Below are positions 35,611-45,160 of a DNA stretch of 64,000 nt, one piece after another (the first letter of the stretch is position 1; each line of letters starts with the position of its first letter). The DNA lies in assembly GCA_910579705.1 (NCBI GenBank), contig CAJTUI010000001.1:1-64000 (forward strand), given 5' to 3'. A program made the translations under genes and the position numbers. The stretch comes from an uncultured Christensenella sp. GTDB lineage: Bacteria > Bacillota > Clostridia > Christensenellales > Borkfalkiaceae. The notes beneath the pieces are model-generated. The model was not told the DNA's origin and ran no database searches. It saw only the letters and a program-made list of their open reading frames with translations.

Positions 35611-36227
35611 TGTTTCAGAACTTCTATATTTTTAGCTATATAATTAATTCCCGATATGACGGTTAAAACAATCGCAAGCGCAAACAAGCCGAGGCCGATA
35701 TAGTTTACGATTACGCCGAATATATGGTCTGTAAGTTCGATTATACCCTGACCCAGCAACAGCGCGCCGACGCACAAATCCTGAGTAACGGTCTTGTACT
35801 TGCCGATTTTATCGGCCGCAATAACCATACCCGCGCTCGCCGCGACCATTCTGAACCCACTGACGAGTATCTCTCTCGCGAGTATGACCGTCACGCCGCA
35901 ACCCGCCACTATTACCGTCCAGCCGCCAAGCTGCGGAGCAAACATTTCGGGCTTTGTCAGAAAGACGACAAACGAGGACAAAATGAGAACCTTGTCTGCG
36001 ATAGGGTCTAAAAATTTACCTAAATTGGTTACCTGATTGTATTTTCTGGCGATAAGCCCGTCAAATAAATCGGTTATGCCTGCCAGAGCGAAAACCGTCC
36101 AGGCGACGAAATAATGTCCCGTAAAATGCAGATAGAAAAACATTATGAACACGGGTATCATAACCATACGGCTGATCGTAAGGATATTTGGTAAATTCAT
36201 AACCTTGACATTGTTTTCTTCAATCAT
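35607..36227 (-). CDS. pgsA: CDP-diacylglycerol-glycerol-3-phosphate 3-phosphatidyltransferase
   Basis: 206 residues with about five membrane helices. It makes phosphatidylglycerol phosphate, the first committed step to phosphatidylglycerol. The CDP-alcohol phosphotransferase motif is complete in FDGLIARKYNQVTNLGKFLD followed by PIAD (DGx2ARx8Gx3Dx3D). It starts within the rimO stop (ATGA); an internal ATG at 36200 (NLPNILTISR) is an alternative start giving a more usual N-terminus. Confidence 0.94.
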   Translation of the reverse strand: MIEENNVKVMNLPNILTISRMVMIPVFIMFFYLHFTGHYFVAWTVFALAGITDLFDGLIARKYNQVTNLGKFLDPIADKVLILSSFVVFLTKPEMFAPQLGGWTVIVAGCGVTVILAREILVSGFRMVAASAGMVIAADKIGKYKTVTQDLCVGALLLGQGIIELTDHIFGVIVNYIGLGLFALAIVLTVISGINYIAKNIEVLKQ

Positions 36228-37558
36228 TCTTCGAAATCCTCCGTTTTACCGTAAAGGTCGTAACTGTCGCTATCGGTAATAACTATATCATAGAACTCAC
36301 CCTGCATACAGTCGTGCGAATTGAAATAAACCTTTCCGTCTATCTCCGGCGCGCTGAAATGCGCCCTGCCGACGAAACAGTTTTTCTCGTAATCGATACC
36401 GTCGCACACAACTCGCAGTTTCTCGCCTATGTAACCGCTTAATTTCGCGGCGGAAACACCTTGCTGAACGGCATAGAGCTTTTTAACTCTCTTGATCTTC
36501 ACACGGTAAGGTAAATGCCCTTTTAGCCTGTATGCCGCGGTATCCGGCTCCTTGGAATAAGCGAAAAACCCGCAGTTATCAAGCTTGGCCTCGCGCAGAA
36601 ATTCGCACATAGCCTCGCACTCCTCTTCGGTTTCCGTAGGAAAACCCGCAATAAAAGTGGAGCGTATCGCAATATCGGGAATATTCTCTCTCAGCTTTTT
36701 TATAAGCGCGAGGTACTCCGCCCTGCTGCCTTTACGGTTCATAAGCTTTAAAATCCTGTCTTCGCTGTGCTGTAAAGGTATGTCCAGATATTTAATTATT
36801 TTAGCGTTGTCGCGTATTTCGCCTATAAGCTCGTCGTCTATCATATCGGGATAGCAATACAACAGTCTTACGCTTGAAACGTTGTCCAGCACGGTAAGCG
36901 CGCGCAAAAGCTCGACAAGCTTTTTCCCGCCGTACAGGTCGATACCGTAACGCGTGACGTCCTGCGCTATTAAAATCAGTTCCGTAATGTCGCCGAGGTT
37001 TTTCGCCTCGTCCAAAAGCCGCTCGATTGGATAACTGACGTACGGTCCGCGTATTTTGGGGATAAGGCAATAAGTGCAACGGTTATTGCATCCGTCCGCA
37101 ATTTTGAGATACGCGTAGTGTCGGGGCGTGGAAACAACCCTGTTTTCGGTATATCCGCCCTCGCCGCAGCCGACAAAGTTCACGCGCCCGTCTTCGTAGG
37201 ATTTTTCCAACGCCTCAAGTATTTTATCGTAGTCGTTAGTTCCGAGAAACACGTCCGCCTCGTCCAGCCCGCCGAAAACTTCGGCCGAATACTTCTGCGG
37301 CAGACAACCCGTTACGACGAGTTTTTCAAGCTTTTCGCTTTTATACGCGGCGCATTCCAGCACCGTTTCAATCGCCTCTTTACGCGCCTCGTTCAAAAAC
37401 GCGCAGGTATTTACGATAAGGATTTGCGCGGACGCTATATCGTCGGTTACCGCACAGCCCTTATTTTTTATTATTGACAAAAGTTTTTCGGAATCAACCC
37501 TGTTTTTATCGCAACCGAGTGAAATCAGCCCGAATTTCTTTTGCGTCAAATCAGTCAT
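36224..37558 (-). CDS. rimO: Ribosomal protein S12 methylthiotransferase
   Basis: 444 residues. A radical SAM enzyme, paralogue of MiaB, that methylthiolates an aspartate of ribosomal protein S12. The N-terminal domain has FGLISLGCDKNRVDSE and the NTCAFL cysteine, the radical SAM motif lies in DGCNNRCTYCLIPKIRG, and a TRAM domain ends the protein. The SLGCDKN signature separates RimO from MiaB. It overlaps ftsK by 8 bases at its start and pgsA by 4 at its end. Confidence 0.96.
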   Translation of the reverse strand: MTDLTQKKFGLISLGCDKNRVDSEKLLSIIKNKGCAVTDDIASAQILIVNTCAFLNEARKEAIETVLECAAYKSEKLEKLVVTGCLPQKYSAEVFGGLDEADVFLGTNDYDKILEALEKSYEDGRVNFVGCGEGGYTENRVVSTPRHYAYLKIADGCNNRCTYCLIPKIRGPYVSYPIERLLDEAKNLGDITELILIAQDVTRYGIDLYGGKKLVELLRALTVLDNVSSVRLLYCYPDMIDDELIGEIRDNAKIIKYLDIPLQHSEDRILKLMNRKGSRAEYLALIKKLRENIPDIAIRSTFIAGFPTETEEECEAMCEFLREAKLDNCGFFAYSKEPDTAAYRLKGHLPYRVKIKRVKKLYAVQQGVSAAKLSGYIGEKLRVVCDGIDYEKNCFVGRAHFSAPEIDGKVYFNSHDCMQGEFYDIVITDSDSYDLYGKTEDFEE

Positions 37559-40500
37559 CTATTTCTCCGTAGGTGTTTAAAAATTCTTCTTTCGAAAGCA
37601 AAACCTTTCTGGGTTTCGAGCCTTCCGACTGGGTGACGTAGTTCATATTCTCCATCCAGTCTATAATTTTGCAGGCTTTGATATAGCCCACGGGGAAACG
37701 GCGCTGTATCATAGACACGGATGCCTGATTTGAAGAAACGCAGTAATAAAGCGCTTTTATATACGTGTCGTCTATCTTCGTATCTCCGCCGTCGCCCGCG
37801 CCGCCCTCGTCCGAAGACATAGGCCCGCCGTTGTCCTCCGCCTCTACCTTGTTTATGAAGTCGGATACGCTCTGGTCGAAATACGTTTCGTTATGCGCTT
37901 TTACGAAATCGGTAACGCGCTGAACCTCGTGCGTGTCGATAAAACAGCCCTGAATACGCGCAAGGTCGGGGCTTTCGGCAGAACGGAAATACAAGTCGCC
38001 CTTGCCGAGAAGTTTTTCCGCGCCGCCGATATCGAATATCGTACGCGCGTCGTCGAACGAGTTGACCTTAAAGCCTATTCTCGTAGGCAGGTTGGATTTG
38101 ATTAAACCCGTAATACAGTCGACCGAAGGGCGCTGTGTTGCGAGAATGAGGTGTATGCCGCACGCTCTGGCCTTTTGCACAAGCTTGATAATTCTGCCTT
38201 CTATGTCCTTTTTGGCCTGCAACATCAAATCTCCGAACTCGTCCAGAATAATAACTATCTTCGGGAGTTTTTCCTCGCCTTCCTTCAAATGGCTGTTGTA
38301 TTCGTCAAGGTTTTTCGTCGCCGTTCCCCTTTCGGTCATATCCTTGAAAAGAGAATACCTGCGCTCCATTTCCTTTATTGCCCAGTTGAGCGCTTTTATT
38401 GCCTTGTCAACGTCGTAAATAATCTCGTTTATCATAAGATGGGGCAATTTATCGTATGAAATGAACTCCACCTGTTTCGGGTCGACGAGTATAAACCGCA
38501 AATCTTCGGGTCCGTACTTGTAAAGCAGGCTTATAATAAGCGAACTAAGACAGATACTTTTACCGCTGCCCGTAGTTCCCGCGACAAGCAGGTGGGGCAT
38601 CTTGGTAATGTCGGGGCAGACCACTTCGCCCTCTACGTTCTTGCCGAGCCCGAACGTAACGGAGTTGGGCTTGCAGTTTATAAATTTTGAGCTTGACAGC
38701 ATACTTTTAAGCCCGACAACCGTCCTCACGTTGTTGGGAACTTCGATTGAAAGCGCGCCCTTGGAATAGTTGAGATAGGCCGTCACGTTGTCCTTCATAA
38801 GCGCCATTGCAATGGCCTCTTTATATTTAAGCGACTGCGTGACTTTCGTTTTGTCCTCGATTACAACGTCGTAACGCGTAACGGCAGGGCCTATGATTAC
38901 GTTTGAAACCTCGCAATCGATCTTGAACTTTGCAAGCGTTTCGGTAATAGTCCGTTTATTGTCCTCGATCTCTCCCGTATTAACGTTATTATGCTCGGGA
39001 TAATCGTCTAAAAGTTCCAGCCCCGGATGAACGTACTTTTTCCATACGTGCGCGGGCTTGTCCTCCTTGACTTCCTCCGCCTTTACCTCTTCCGCCTGTC
39101 TTGTTATCGGTTGCGGCTTTCTCGTAATCCTTTCCGCAGAAGTAATGCGCTCCTCCTGCTCGGGCTTGCGCCTTTCCTGCAATTCGGGAACTTCGGCTTT
39201 TTCGGTATTGCGTTCGGGCGCGGTGTTTCTCATCAGCGACCGCAATCCGCCGTTCTCTTCTTCCTCGTCGTCATCGAAAATATTCGCCTTACTGCGCTCC
39301 GTTCTTCTGGACGAAAGTCTTGAAACGTCGGGCTCGATACGATTTTCGCCGCGCGTGTTTGACGCACCGAAAAGTTTAAACATATTTACGGTATCGCCGT
39401 GCACGGGCTTGTCGTCCTCGTCCGCGGTTTCTCTGCGCGCGGGCTTGGGTGGTTCGACAACGGGCGCGGGCGGCTCCGGTTTCTCTTCCTCTGCCTTCAC
39501 GGCAGGCTTGACCTCCTCGACAGGCTTGTCGAAATTAAACCCGAAATAATCTTCGCGGGATTCTGGATCTTTCACCTCTTCTCGAATGGTTTCGGAATAT
39601 TGCTCCTCTGCTTTAACAGTCTGTTCAACGGGCGCTGGATACGTGCCTTCGGTCGCCTGCTCGAAATCTTCAAGCTCGGCAACTGGCTTTTCACCGTACA
39701 CGTACTGCGTGGGCGTAGCGACAACGGGCTGATTCAAAACGTCTTCCTGATAGCTTTCCGCATAAGACTGAGCGGGCGCGGAAGTCGGTTTTTTCGTCGT
39801 CTGGAAACTGTTGAGATAATTCTCGTCGCTGCGTACGGGACGGTTGAAATACGAGTTCTCGTTAAAAATCATATTCCGCCTGTAACTTTCCGCGTCGAAC
39901 TCGCCCTTCTCAAACAGTATCTTACGGCCGAGATTTTTCTGCGAATACGGATTGTCGTCAACTTTCTCTTCAACCCTTGCGGCAGGCCGTTCCGCAACAA
40001 CGCGCGGCGGCTCGCGCCGTTCCTGCTCGGTTACGACCGGCTCTTCGACCCTGCGCACGGTTACAACTTCTTCCTCGCGCTCCTCGGGCTCGGGTTCAAC
40101 CGCACGCACAACCTCCGCGGGTTTTGCGCGTTTTTTGCGTAGAACGGTAAAGAGAAAATATCCGCTTGCTATCGTAAACAGCGAAAATATTATATATGCG
40201 CCGACGAAAGTCGTCAGTTTTGCGAAAGGATATACAATCAACGCGGAAATAACACCGCCGAATGTATAGCCCGAAAAACCGTATTGCGCGTTATAATAAC
40301 AGGCCTTTATGTACTCTCCGTAGGAATTGAGCGTTACGCTCCTGCTCGTAGCCGCGTGGAAAAGCAGAAACGCGCTGAAAACGGTTAAGCTTACGGCAAG
40401 CGCCGTCTTAACCGTTACTTTTATTCTTCTCTCTGTGACAAGCCAGAAACCGAGATATGCGGTGAGCGCAATCAACAGCAACGAACCGTAACCGAACGTG

Positions 40501-40670
40501 CCGTACATAAACGTGCAGACCGCACCGCCAATACCCGCGAAAACCGCTTTGCCCGTAAACAGCATCAACAAAACAATCGCGCTGAATAATAAAAGGGTGG
40601 TTCCCATTGTTTCGCGCGTAAATATATATGCCGTCTTATTATTGTTTTTATCTTTCTTTCTGTTATTCAC
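37551..40670 (-). CDS. ftsK: DNA translocase FtsK/SpoIIIE
   Basis: 1039 residues. A hexameric ATP-driven pump that moves chromosome ends through the closing septum. About residues 15-170 hold four or five membrane helices; 180-560 is a long Glu/Pro-rich linker; then the alpha-beta motor with Walker A AGTTGSGKS and Walker B IVIILDEFGDLM; and the C-terminal gamma winged helix (YIKALYYCVSSNQASVSMIQ). The linker is longer than in SpoIIIE. The start is GTG with GGAG 7-8 bases upstream. First gene of ftsK-rimO-pgsA-cinA-recA-nadE, all overlapping or nearly so. Confidence 0.96.
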   Translation of the reverse strand: MNNRKKDKNNNKTAYIFTRETMGTTLLLFSAIVLLMLFTGKAVFAGIGGAVCTFMYGTFGYGSLLLIALTAYLGFWLVTERRIKVTVKTALAVSLTVFSAFLLFHAATSRSVTLNSYGEYIKACYYNAQYGFSGYTFGGVISALIVYPFAKLTTFVGAYIIFSLFTIASGYFLFTVLRKKRAKPAEVVRAVEPEPEEREEEVVTVRRVEEPVVTEQERREPPRVVAERPAARVEEKVDDNPYSQKNLGRKILFEKGEFDAESYRRNMIFNENSYFNRPVRSDENYLNSFQTTKKPTSAPAQSYAESYQEDVLNQPVVATPTQYVYGEKPVAELEDFEQATEGTYPAPVEQTVKAEEQYSETIREEVKDPESREDYFGFNFDKPVEEVKPAVKAEEEKPEPPAPVVEPPKPARRETADEDDKPVHGDTVNMFKLFGASNTRGENRIEPDVSRLSSRRTERSKANIFDDDEEEENGGLRSLMRNTAPERNTEKAEVPELQERRKPEQEERITSAERITRKPQPITRQAEEVKAEEVKEDKPAHVWKKYVHPGLELLDDYPEHNNVNTGEIEDNKRTITETLAKFKIDCEVSNVIIGPAVTRYDVVIEDKTKVTQSLKYKEAIAMALMKDNVTAYLNYSKGALSIEVPNNVRTVVGLKSMLSSSKFINCKPNSVTFGLGKNVEGEVVCPDITKMPHLLVAGTTGSGKSICLSSLIISLLYKYGPEDLRFILVDPKQVEFISYDKLPHLMINEIIYDVDKAIKALNWAIKEMERRYSLFKDMTERGTATKNLDEYNSHLKEGEEKLPKIVIILDEFGDLMLQAKKDIEGRIIKLVQKARACGIHLILATQRPSVDCITGLIKSNLPTRIGFKVNSFDDARTIFDIGGAEKLLGKGDLYFRSAESPDLARIQGCFIDTHEVQRVTDFVKAHNETYFDQSVSDFINKVEAEDNGGPMSSDEGGAGDGGDTKIDDTYIKALYYCVSSNQASVSMIQRRFPVGYIKACKIIDWMENMNYVTQSEGSKPRKVLLSKEEFLNTYGEIDD

Positions 40671-40715
40671 TTTAATACTCCGCTCACTGACTTTCAGGAT
40701 AACGATACATTCTTA

Positions 40716-40744
40716 ATTATATCATTTATCATTGAAAATAACAA
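40716..40744 (-). promoter_or_regulatory. Promoter of the ftsK-to-nadE operon
   Basis: TTGTTA (40739-40744), 17 bases, TATAAT (40716-40721) on the minus strand; leader of about 40 bases. Confidence 0.65.
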
Positions 40745-40793
40745 CAAAATGACGGTGGTATTATTATTTTTTTATATAATAATGTATTAAAGC

Positions 40794-42119
40794 TCAGTCG
40801 GCGTTCACAATGGTTTTTGCGGTAAAATAAATGTCGCCCGCGCCGAGAAAAAGTATCTTATCCCCTCTACCCGCGTTTAATATAAAATCCGTTATATCCA
40901 GCGGGTCGTCGCCGTAGCGCGATTTTTTCAGGCTTTGCGAAAGCGTAAGCGCGCTGCCCGCGTCGTCGTAATATTCTCTCGCGGCGTAGGTCTTGTATAT
41001 CAGAAGATTGTTGAGCGGCGAAAGCACGCGGACGAACTGTTTAAACAAATTTTTCGTACGCGAATACGTATGCGGCTGAAATACGACGTACAGCTTGCCG
41101 TCGGTCAGTTTTTGCGCCGTGCGCAGAACCGCGCGCAACTCGTTCGGGTGATGCGCGTAATCCGCTATACACACCGCGCCGTTGTAGTTGCCTATCTTTT
41201 CGAACCTGCGTTCCACACCGCCAAACGACCACAGCCCCTCGCATATCCTGTCGAACGGAATACCCGCGCTGCGCGCCGCCGCCGTAGCCGCCAGCGCGTT
41301 TAATACGTTGTGTTTACCGTATACCCTAAGTCTGACCGCACCCAGTTCGTTCCCCTTTTCGAAAGCCGTGAAAGAGTACACGCCGTCCGCAAATTTAATG
41401 TTTTTCGCAAAATAGTCCGCCGACTTGTCGAAACCGAAATTGACCGCGCCGCCGATAGGCAAGTCGCAGTACAGCGAAACAGCGGTTTCCGCGCTTTCCG
41501 CAAAACCGATATAGGCCTGTTTCAGGGCCGTTTCACTGCCGTAACATTCTAGATGATCGGGCTCGCTGTTGAGAATCACCGCCACGTCGGGTTTTAAAAG
41601 TAAAAAGTTTTTCTTGTATTCGCAGGCCTCTGTTATGAAAAAGTCGTGGCCGTTACAATAGAAATTGGAAAAAGTCAAATCGTTCCCGCCTATGTGCGAG
41701 GCGAACTTTTTTTCCGCCGCAGAGAATATGTGCGCCAGCATAGAGCAACAAGTCGTCTTTCCGTGACAGCCCGACACAGCGATAACCTTTTTGAAACAGC
41801 GGCTTATCTCGTACAGCAGAACGCCGCGTGAAACTATCTCTTTGTTTAACCCCTCGGCTTCGAGAAGTCTGATGTCGTTATCCCTCACCGCGTCGGTGTA
41901 TACAATCAAATCGTAATCGGCGATACTGTCTATATCGGGTTCTATGCTGACCTTTGCGCCGAGCGCCGTAAGCTCCGCGGTGTACGCGTTTGCGGTAATG
42001 TCGCTCCCGCCCACGCGTTTCCCGAGCGAAATGAGGTATTTTGCAAGCCCGCTCATACTCACTCCGCCTATTCCGATAAAGTAAAAACTGTCAAATTTGT
42101 CGGTAAATTTTAAACGCAT
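40794..42119 (-). CDS. murC: UDP-N-acetylmuramate-L-alanine ligase
   Basis: 441 residues. It adds L-alanine to UDP-MurNAc, the first stem-peptide step. The Rossmann-like N-terminus (FIGIGGVSMSGLAKYL), the ATP loop SGCHGKTTCCSM, NSEPDHLECY and the C-terminal domain FQPHTYSRTKN are intact. It lies outside the main division cluster, convergent with nadE-side genes and divergent from spoVG. No Shine-Dalgarno sequence is visible before the ATG; the upstream region is A/T only. Confidence 0.96.
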   Translation of the reverse strand: MRLKFTDKFDSFYFIGIGGVSMSGLAKYLISLGKRVGGSDITANAYTAELTALGAKVSIEPDIDSIADYDLIVYTDAVRDNDIRLLEAEGLNKEIVSRGVLLYEISRCFKKVIAVSGCHGKTTCCSMLAHIFSAAEKKFASHIGGNDLTFSNFYCNGHDFFITEACEYKKNFLLLKPDVAVILNSEPDHLECYGSETALKQAYIGFAESAETAVSLYCDLPIGGAVNFGFDKSADYFAKNIKFADGVYSFTAFEKGNELGAVRLRVYGKHNVLNALAATAAARSAGIPFDRICEGLWSFGGVERRFEKIGNYNGAVCIADYAHHPNELRAVLRTAQKLTDGKLYVVFQPHTYSRTKNLFKQFVRVLSPLNNLLIYKTYAAREYYDDAGSALTLSQSLKKSRYGDDPLDITDFILNAGRGDKILFLGAGDIYFTAKTIVNAD

Positions 42120-42224
42120 AATAAATATTATTAAAAAAAATGTCTGATTAGCACGAAAATTAAATATTTTTTTAAAAAAAGTGAAAAAAATTTTAAATAA
42201 TGTATTGAAATTAATTAACTTTTA

Positions 42225-42253
42225 TTGTACAATAAAGTCAATGAAAGTATAAT
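42225..42253 (+). promoter_or_regulatory. Promoter of spoVG
   Basis: TTGTAC (42225-42230), 17 bases, TATAAT (42248-42253). It looks sigma-A-like rather than the sigma-H type known for Bacillus subtilis spoVG. Confidence 0.65.
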
Positions 42254-42267
42254 CTGGCAGGTGCAAA

Positions 42268-42531
42268 ATGAAAATCTCAGATGTACGAATCAGGTTAGTT
42301 AACAAGGAGGACAATAAACTTAAAGCAGTAGCTTCTATTACTATCGACGACTGTTTTGTCGTTCACGATATTAAGATAATAGACGCTACGGACGGCGCGT
42401 TTATTGCGATGCCCAGCAGAAAAACTAATGATGGCGAATATAAGGATATTGCACATCCGCTTAACACCGAGACCCGAGAAATTTTAAAAAAAGCAATCCT
42501 TACGGCTTACTATGATGAACTTAAAAATTAA
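42268..42531 (+). CDS. spoVG: SpoVG-family nucleic-acid-binding regulator
   Basis: 87 residues, the full family length. The conserved blocks KISDVRIRLV, ASITIDDCFVVHDIKIID and AFIAMPSRK are unmistakable. SpoVG proteins bind DNA and RNA and affect septation, capsule or sporulation depending on species; presence does not prove sporulation. AGGTG precedes the ATG. It is a single-gene unit with promoter and a strong terminator. Confidence 0.96.
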   Translation: MKISDVRIRLVNKEDNKLKAVASITIDDCFVVHDIKIIDATDGAFIAMPSRKTNDGEYKDIAHPLNTETREILKKAILTAYYDELKN

Positions 42532-42572
42532 GTCACATTTGGTTTTCCGTTAGTTAATAAGACTGAATTTGT

Positions 42573-42615
42573 AAACAACAGCCCCGCGGTTTTTCCGCGG
42601 GGCTGTTGTTTTTAT
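42573..42615 (+). terminator. spoVG terminator, shared with the convergent ftsZ
   Basis: A 17-bp stem (42573-42589 with 42595-42611; core CAGCCCCGCGG/CCGCGGGGCTG) with a 5-T loop and a T-rich tail on the plus strand. Confidence 0.85.
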
Positions 42616-42623
42616 ATTGAAAT

Positions 42624-43898
42624 TTAATCGTTGCGTTTCTTGCCTAAGTTCCTCAGCATCTGCGCAAACTTGGGCACGTTTTTATCATTGGGCCGCTCTA
42701 TACCGCCCTCGTCCCTGTCTACCGTGCGCACCAGAGGCTGGGGCGGAACGGGAACGGGAGGCTGAACGGGCGGAACCTGCTGTTGAACGGGCGTGGGCTG
42801 AATGGGCTGGCGCGCGTAATAAGGCTCGGACACCGTCATTCTGTCGGGCTGGGGCGAGCTGTAAGAGCGGTCTGCATATATTCTTCCGTTCTGGTAACCC
42901 CTGAGCGTGCTGTCCTCTTCTCTCCTGCTGTCAAAACCGGGGAAACCAGTTGCTATAACCGTAATTTCAACCTCGTCGCGCACGTTCGGGTCTATCCTTG
43001 CGCCGAATATAATGTTAGCGGACGCGTCAACAACGCTCCTGACAAGCTCTGCGGCGTCGGCTACTTCGTCGAACGTAAGGTCGTCGCCGCCGACGACGTT
43101 GAGAATAACGCCGCGCGCGCCCTCTATCGTCGTTTCAAGCAACGGGCAGTTGACCGCGACCCTTACCGCCTCGATTATCCTGTTGTCGCCCTTGGCAACG
43201 CCCACGCCGAGATGAGCGATACCCTTGTCTTTGAGAATAGTTCTGACGTCCGCAAAGTCGAGATTTATAAGCGAAGGATTGACGATAAGCTCGGCAATGC
43301 CTTTAATGCCCTGTTTGAGAATTTCGTCGGCGACGCGCAAAGCCTCGCGCATAGGCGTGTTCTTTGCGACGACCGTCTTGATTTTATCGTTGGGTATTAT
43401 AATAAGCGTATCAACGTATTTCTTTAAGTTTTCAAGGCCTTTGGCGGTATTTTCCATACGTTTCTTGCCCTCGAAACCGAAAGGCTCCGTCACGACGGCG
43501 ACCGTAAGGATTTTCATATCGCGCGCAATCTTTGCGATTACGGGCGCGGCGCCCGTTCCCGTTCCGCCGCCCATACCGGCGGTAATAAACAGAAGGTCGG
43601 TGCCCTCGATTGCTCTCGTAAGCTCTTCCTTGCTCTCTTCCGCAGCTGCTCTGCCAACGTCGGGGTCGGCGCCCGCGCCGAGGCCTTTGGTAAGCGTGTT
43701 GCCTATCTGGATTTTATTTTCACAGGGCGATAAGGCAAGTATCTGCTTATCGGTGTTTACAACGTAGTATTCGGCGCAGTTGATACCCGCGTCAAGCATT
43801 CTGTTTACGGCGTTGTTTCCCGCGCCGCCGACGCCGATAACTTTTATTCTCGCGATACCGGAGACCCCTCCGTTACTGTTAGTCAAATCGTTAAACAT
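42624..43898 (-). CDS. ftsZ: Cell division protein FtsZ
   Basis: 424 residues. The tubulin-like GTPase that forms the Z ring. Visible are VIGVGGAGNNAVNRM, the GTP loop GGGTGTGAAP and NLDFADV. After the GTPase core comes a Pro/Gln-rich linker (about 320-400) and a C-terminal peptide ending VPKFAQMLRNLGKKRND, a variant of the usual conserved tail that binds FtsA and SepF. The ATG at 43898 is preceded by GGAGG at 7-base spacing; a TTG at 43922 would lie before it. It is the second gene after ftsA. Confidence 0.98.
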   Translation of the reverse strand: MFNDLTNSNGGVSGIARIKVIGVGGAGNNAVNRMLDAGINCAEYYVVNTDKQILALSPCENKIQIGNTLTKGLGAGADPDVGRAAAEESKEELTRAIEGTDLLFITAGMGGGTGTGAAPVIAKIARDMKILTVAVVTEPFGFEGKKRMENTAKGLENLKKYVDTLIIIPNDKIKTVVAKNTPMREALRVADEILKQGIKGIAELIVNPSLINLDFADVRTILKDKGIAHLGVGVAKGDNRIIEAVRVAVNCPLLETTIEGARGVILNVVGGDDLTFDEVADAAELVRSVVDASANIIFGARIDPNVRDEVEITVIATGFPGFDSRREEDSTLRGYQNGRIYADRSYSSPQPDRMTVSEPYYARQPIQPTPVQQQVPPVQPPVPVPPQPLVRTVDRDEGGIERPNDKNVPKFAQMLRNLGKKRND

Positions 43899-43935
43899 TT
43901 TATTTCCTCCGAAATTCGTCAAGTATTTTAATTTA

Positions 43936-45051
43936 TCACGCGTCTTCGAGCGCGGTGTTAAGCAGGCTCAAAAGCGAAGAAAACTGAGGCTTGTCGTAAT
44001 AGGGAACCGCGGGCGAAATTATTTCCACGTTCTTAACCAGTCTGTTGGAAATATGCTCCACCGTTCCTCTTATCGCGTTCACGCCCTCGCCCGTTATATT
44101 GACGGGCTTGCCGTCGAGAATCCTGCCCGTAAAGCTTTGGCGGCACTCTTCCATAGTTTCGCATATTCCGTCAAGCCCTTCGCGGATTTTGTCGCGGAGC
44201 ACGGACATTGCGAATTTATATGTTTTCCCTTCGTACGTACATTCAGCAAACGCACCGTACGTTTCTTTGGCGTTGAGATTAACCATAGACAGGAACGAAG
44301 ACGCCACGTCGAACGGCACGTCCAGCTCCGTCATAAGATATACGGCAATATGCCCGATACCCACGGAAAACGATTCGCTGAACGCAAGTCCGTTGCCGCA
44401 AACCACGCTGTAATCCGAAGATATATAGCCGAGGTCGAAAAGAACCGCGTATTCGTCGCGCTGCTCGGGCGGAACGAGATACACCGCCTCTGCATACACC
44501 GTCGGGATAAGGTTGATTTCCTCGACCGCCGAAAACTCCCTGAACGCCCTCAACAGAATATTTACAAACTCGTTCTTGCACCTGTAAAAACAGAACTTGC
44601 CCTGTAAACTGTCGCTTAAAACGCCGACGGGGTTTATTATCTTACGCTTGTCCGACAACACGTAGTAAAGACAGCTGTGGCGGATTGTCTGGTATTCGGC
44701 CGTATCTTTCGGCGCGGACATTCCCGCGAGATAATCGCAGTCCGCTCTCGTAATTTTTTTTACCGACTGAAACCCGATAACCTTGTCCGTATTGACTACC
44801 TTTATAAACTCGCCCGGGATACCGACGTAAAAGGACTTTATCTTGCCCGCGGCGGTCAGAGTGCTTTTAACAACGTCTTTCACGGCGCAAACAAAGCCGT
44901 CCTCGTCAAGCAGCTTGCCCTCCGCATAACCGTCGAAAGTACAAGTGTATTTGCTTTTGATTATGAACGTATTGTTTACCCCTCTCTCCCCGACAACCGC
45001 GGTCAGCTCCGAAGAACGGATATCCAATACGGCTACGCTCTTTCTGCGCAT
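43936..45051 (-). CDS. ftsA: Cell division protein FtsA, short form
   Basis: 371 residues, about 40 shorter than typical. An actin-like protein that links FtsZ to the membrane. The phosphate-1 region (VAVLDIRSSELTAVVGE), the SHS2/1C region (YVGIPGEF), VLFDLGYISSDYSVV and the ITGEGVNAIRG phosphate-2 loop can be seen, though several glycines are diverged. The protein ends directly after the core (LLSLLNTALEDA), so the flexible linker and C-terminal amphipathic membrane-targeting helix are missing. Position between ftsQ and ftsZ supports the call. The nearest GGAG is about 13 bases upstream of the ATG. Confidence 0.88.
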   Translation of the reverse strand: MRRKSVAVLDIRSSELTAVVGERGVNNTFIIKSKYTCTFDGYAEGKLLDEDGFVCAVKDVVKSTLTAAGKIKSFYVGIPGEFIKVVNTDKVIGFQSVKKITRADCDYLAGMSAPKDTAEYQTIRHSCLYYVLSDKRKIINPVGVLSDSLQGKFCFYRCKNEFVNILLRAFREFSAVEEINLIPTVYAEAVYLVPPEQRDEYAVLFDLGYISSDYSVVCGNGLAFSESFSVGIGHIAVYLMTELDVPFDVASSFLSMVNLNAKETYGAFAECTYEGKTYKFAMSVLRDKIREGLDGICETMEECRQSFTGRILDGKPVNITGEGVNAIRGTVEHISNRLVKNVEIISPAVPYYDKPQFSSLLSLLNTALEDA

Positions 45052-45089
45052 AACGTTTACGCCGCTCCGTATAAATTTATATCTTCTTA

Positions 45090-45118
45090 ATTATATAATA
45101 TGCCGTAAATAATGTCAA
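45090..45118 (-). promoter_or_regulatory. Consensus promoter of ftsA-ftsZ
   Basis: TTGACA (45113-45118), 17 bases, TATAAT (45090-45095) on the minus strand: perfect consensus. It lies just after the terminator that ends the upstream cluster, so ftsAZ is transcribed separately. Confidence 0.85.
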
Positions 45119-45129
45119 CTAAATCAAAC

Positions 45130-45160
45130 AAAAAAGCGGTTGCATTGCAACCGCTTTTTT
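45130..45160. terminator. Bidirectional terminator between ftsQ and ftsA
   Basis: A 15-bp perfect dyad AAAAAAGCGGTTGCA/TGCAACCGCTTTTTT with almost no loop, flanked by A and T runs on both sides. Confidence 0.85.

Noticed and set aside
42120..42224. Possible small gene or RNA in the AT-rich murC-spoVG gap
   Set aside because: The stretch is mostly A/T runs with no stable hairpin and no credible frame; it is best read as divergent promoter DNA.
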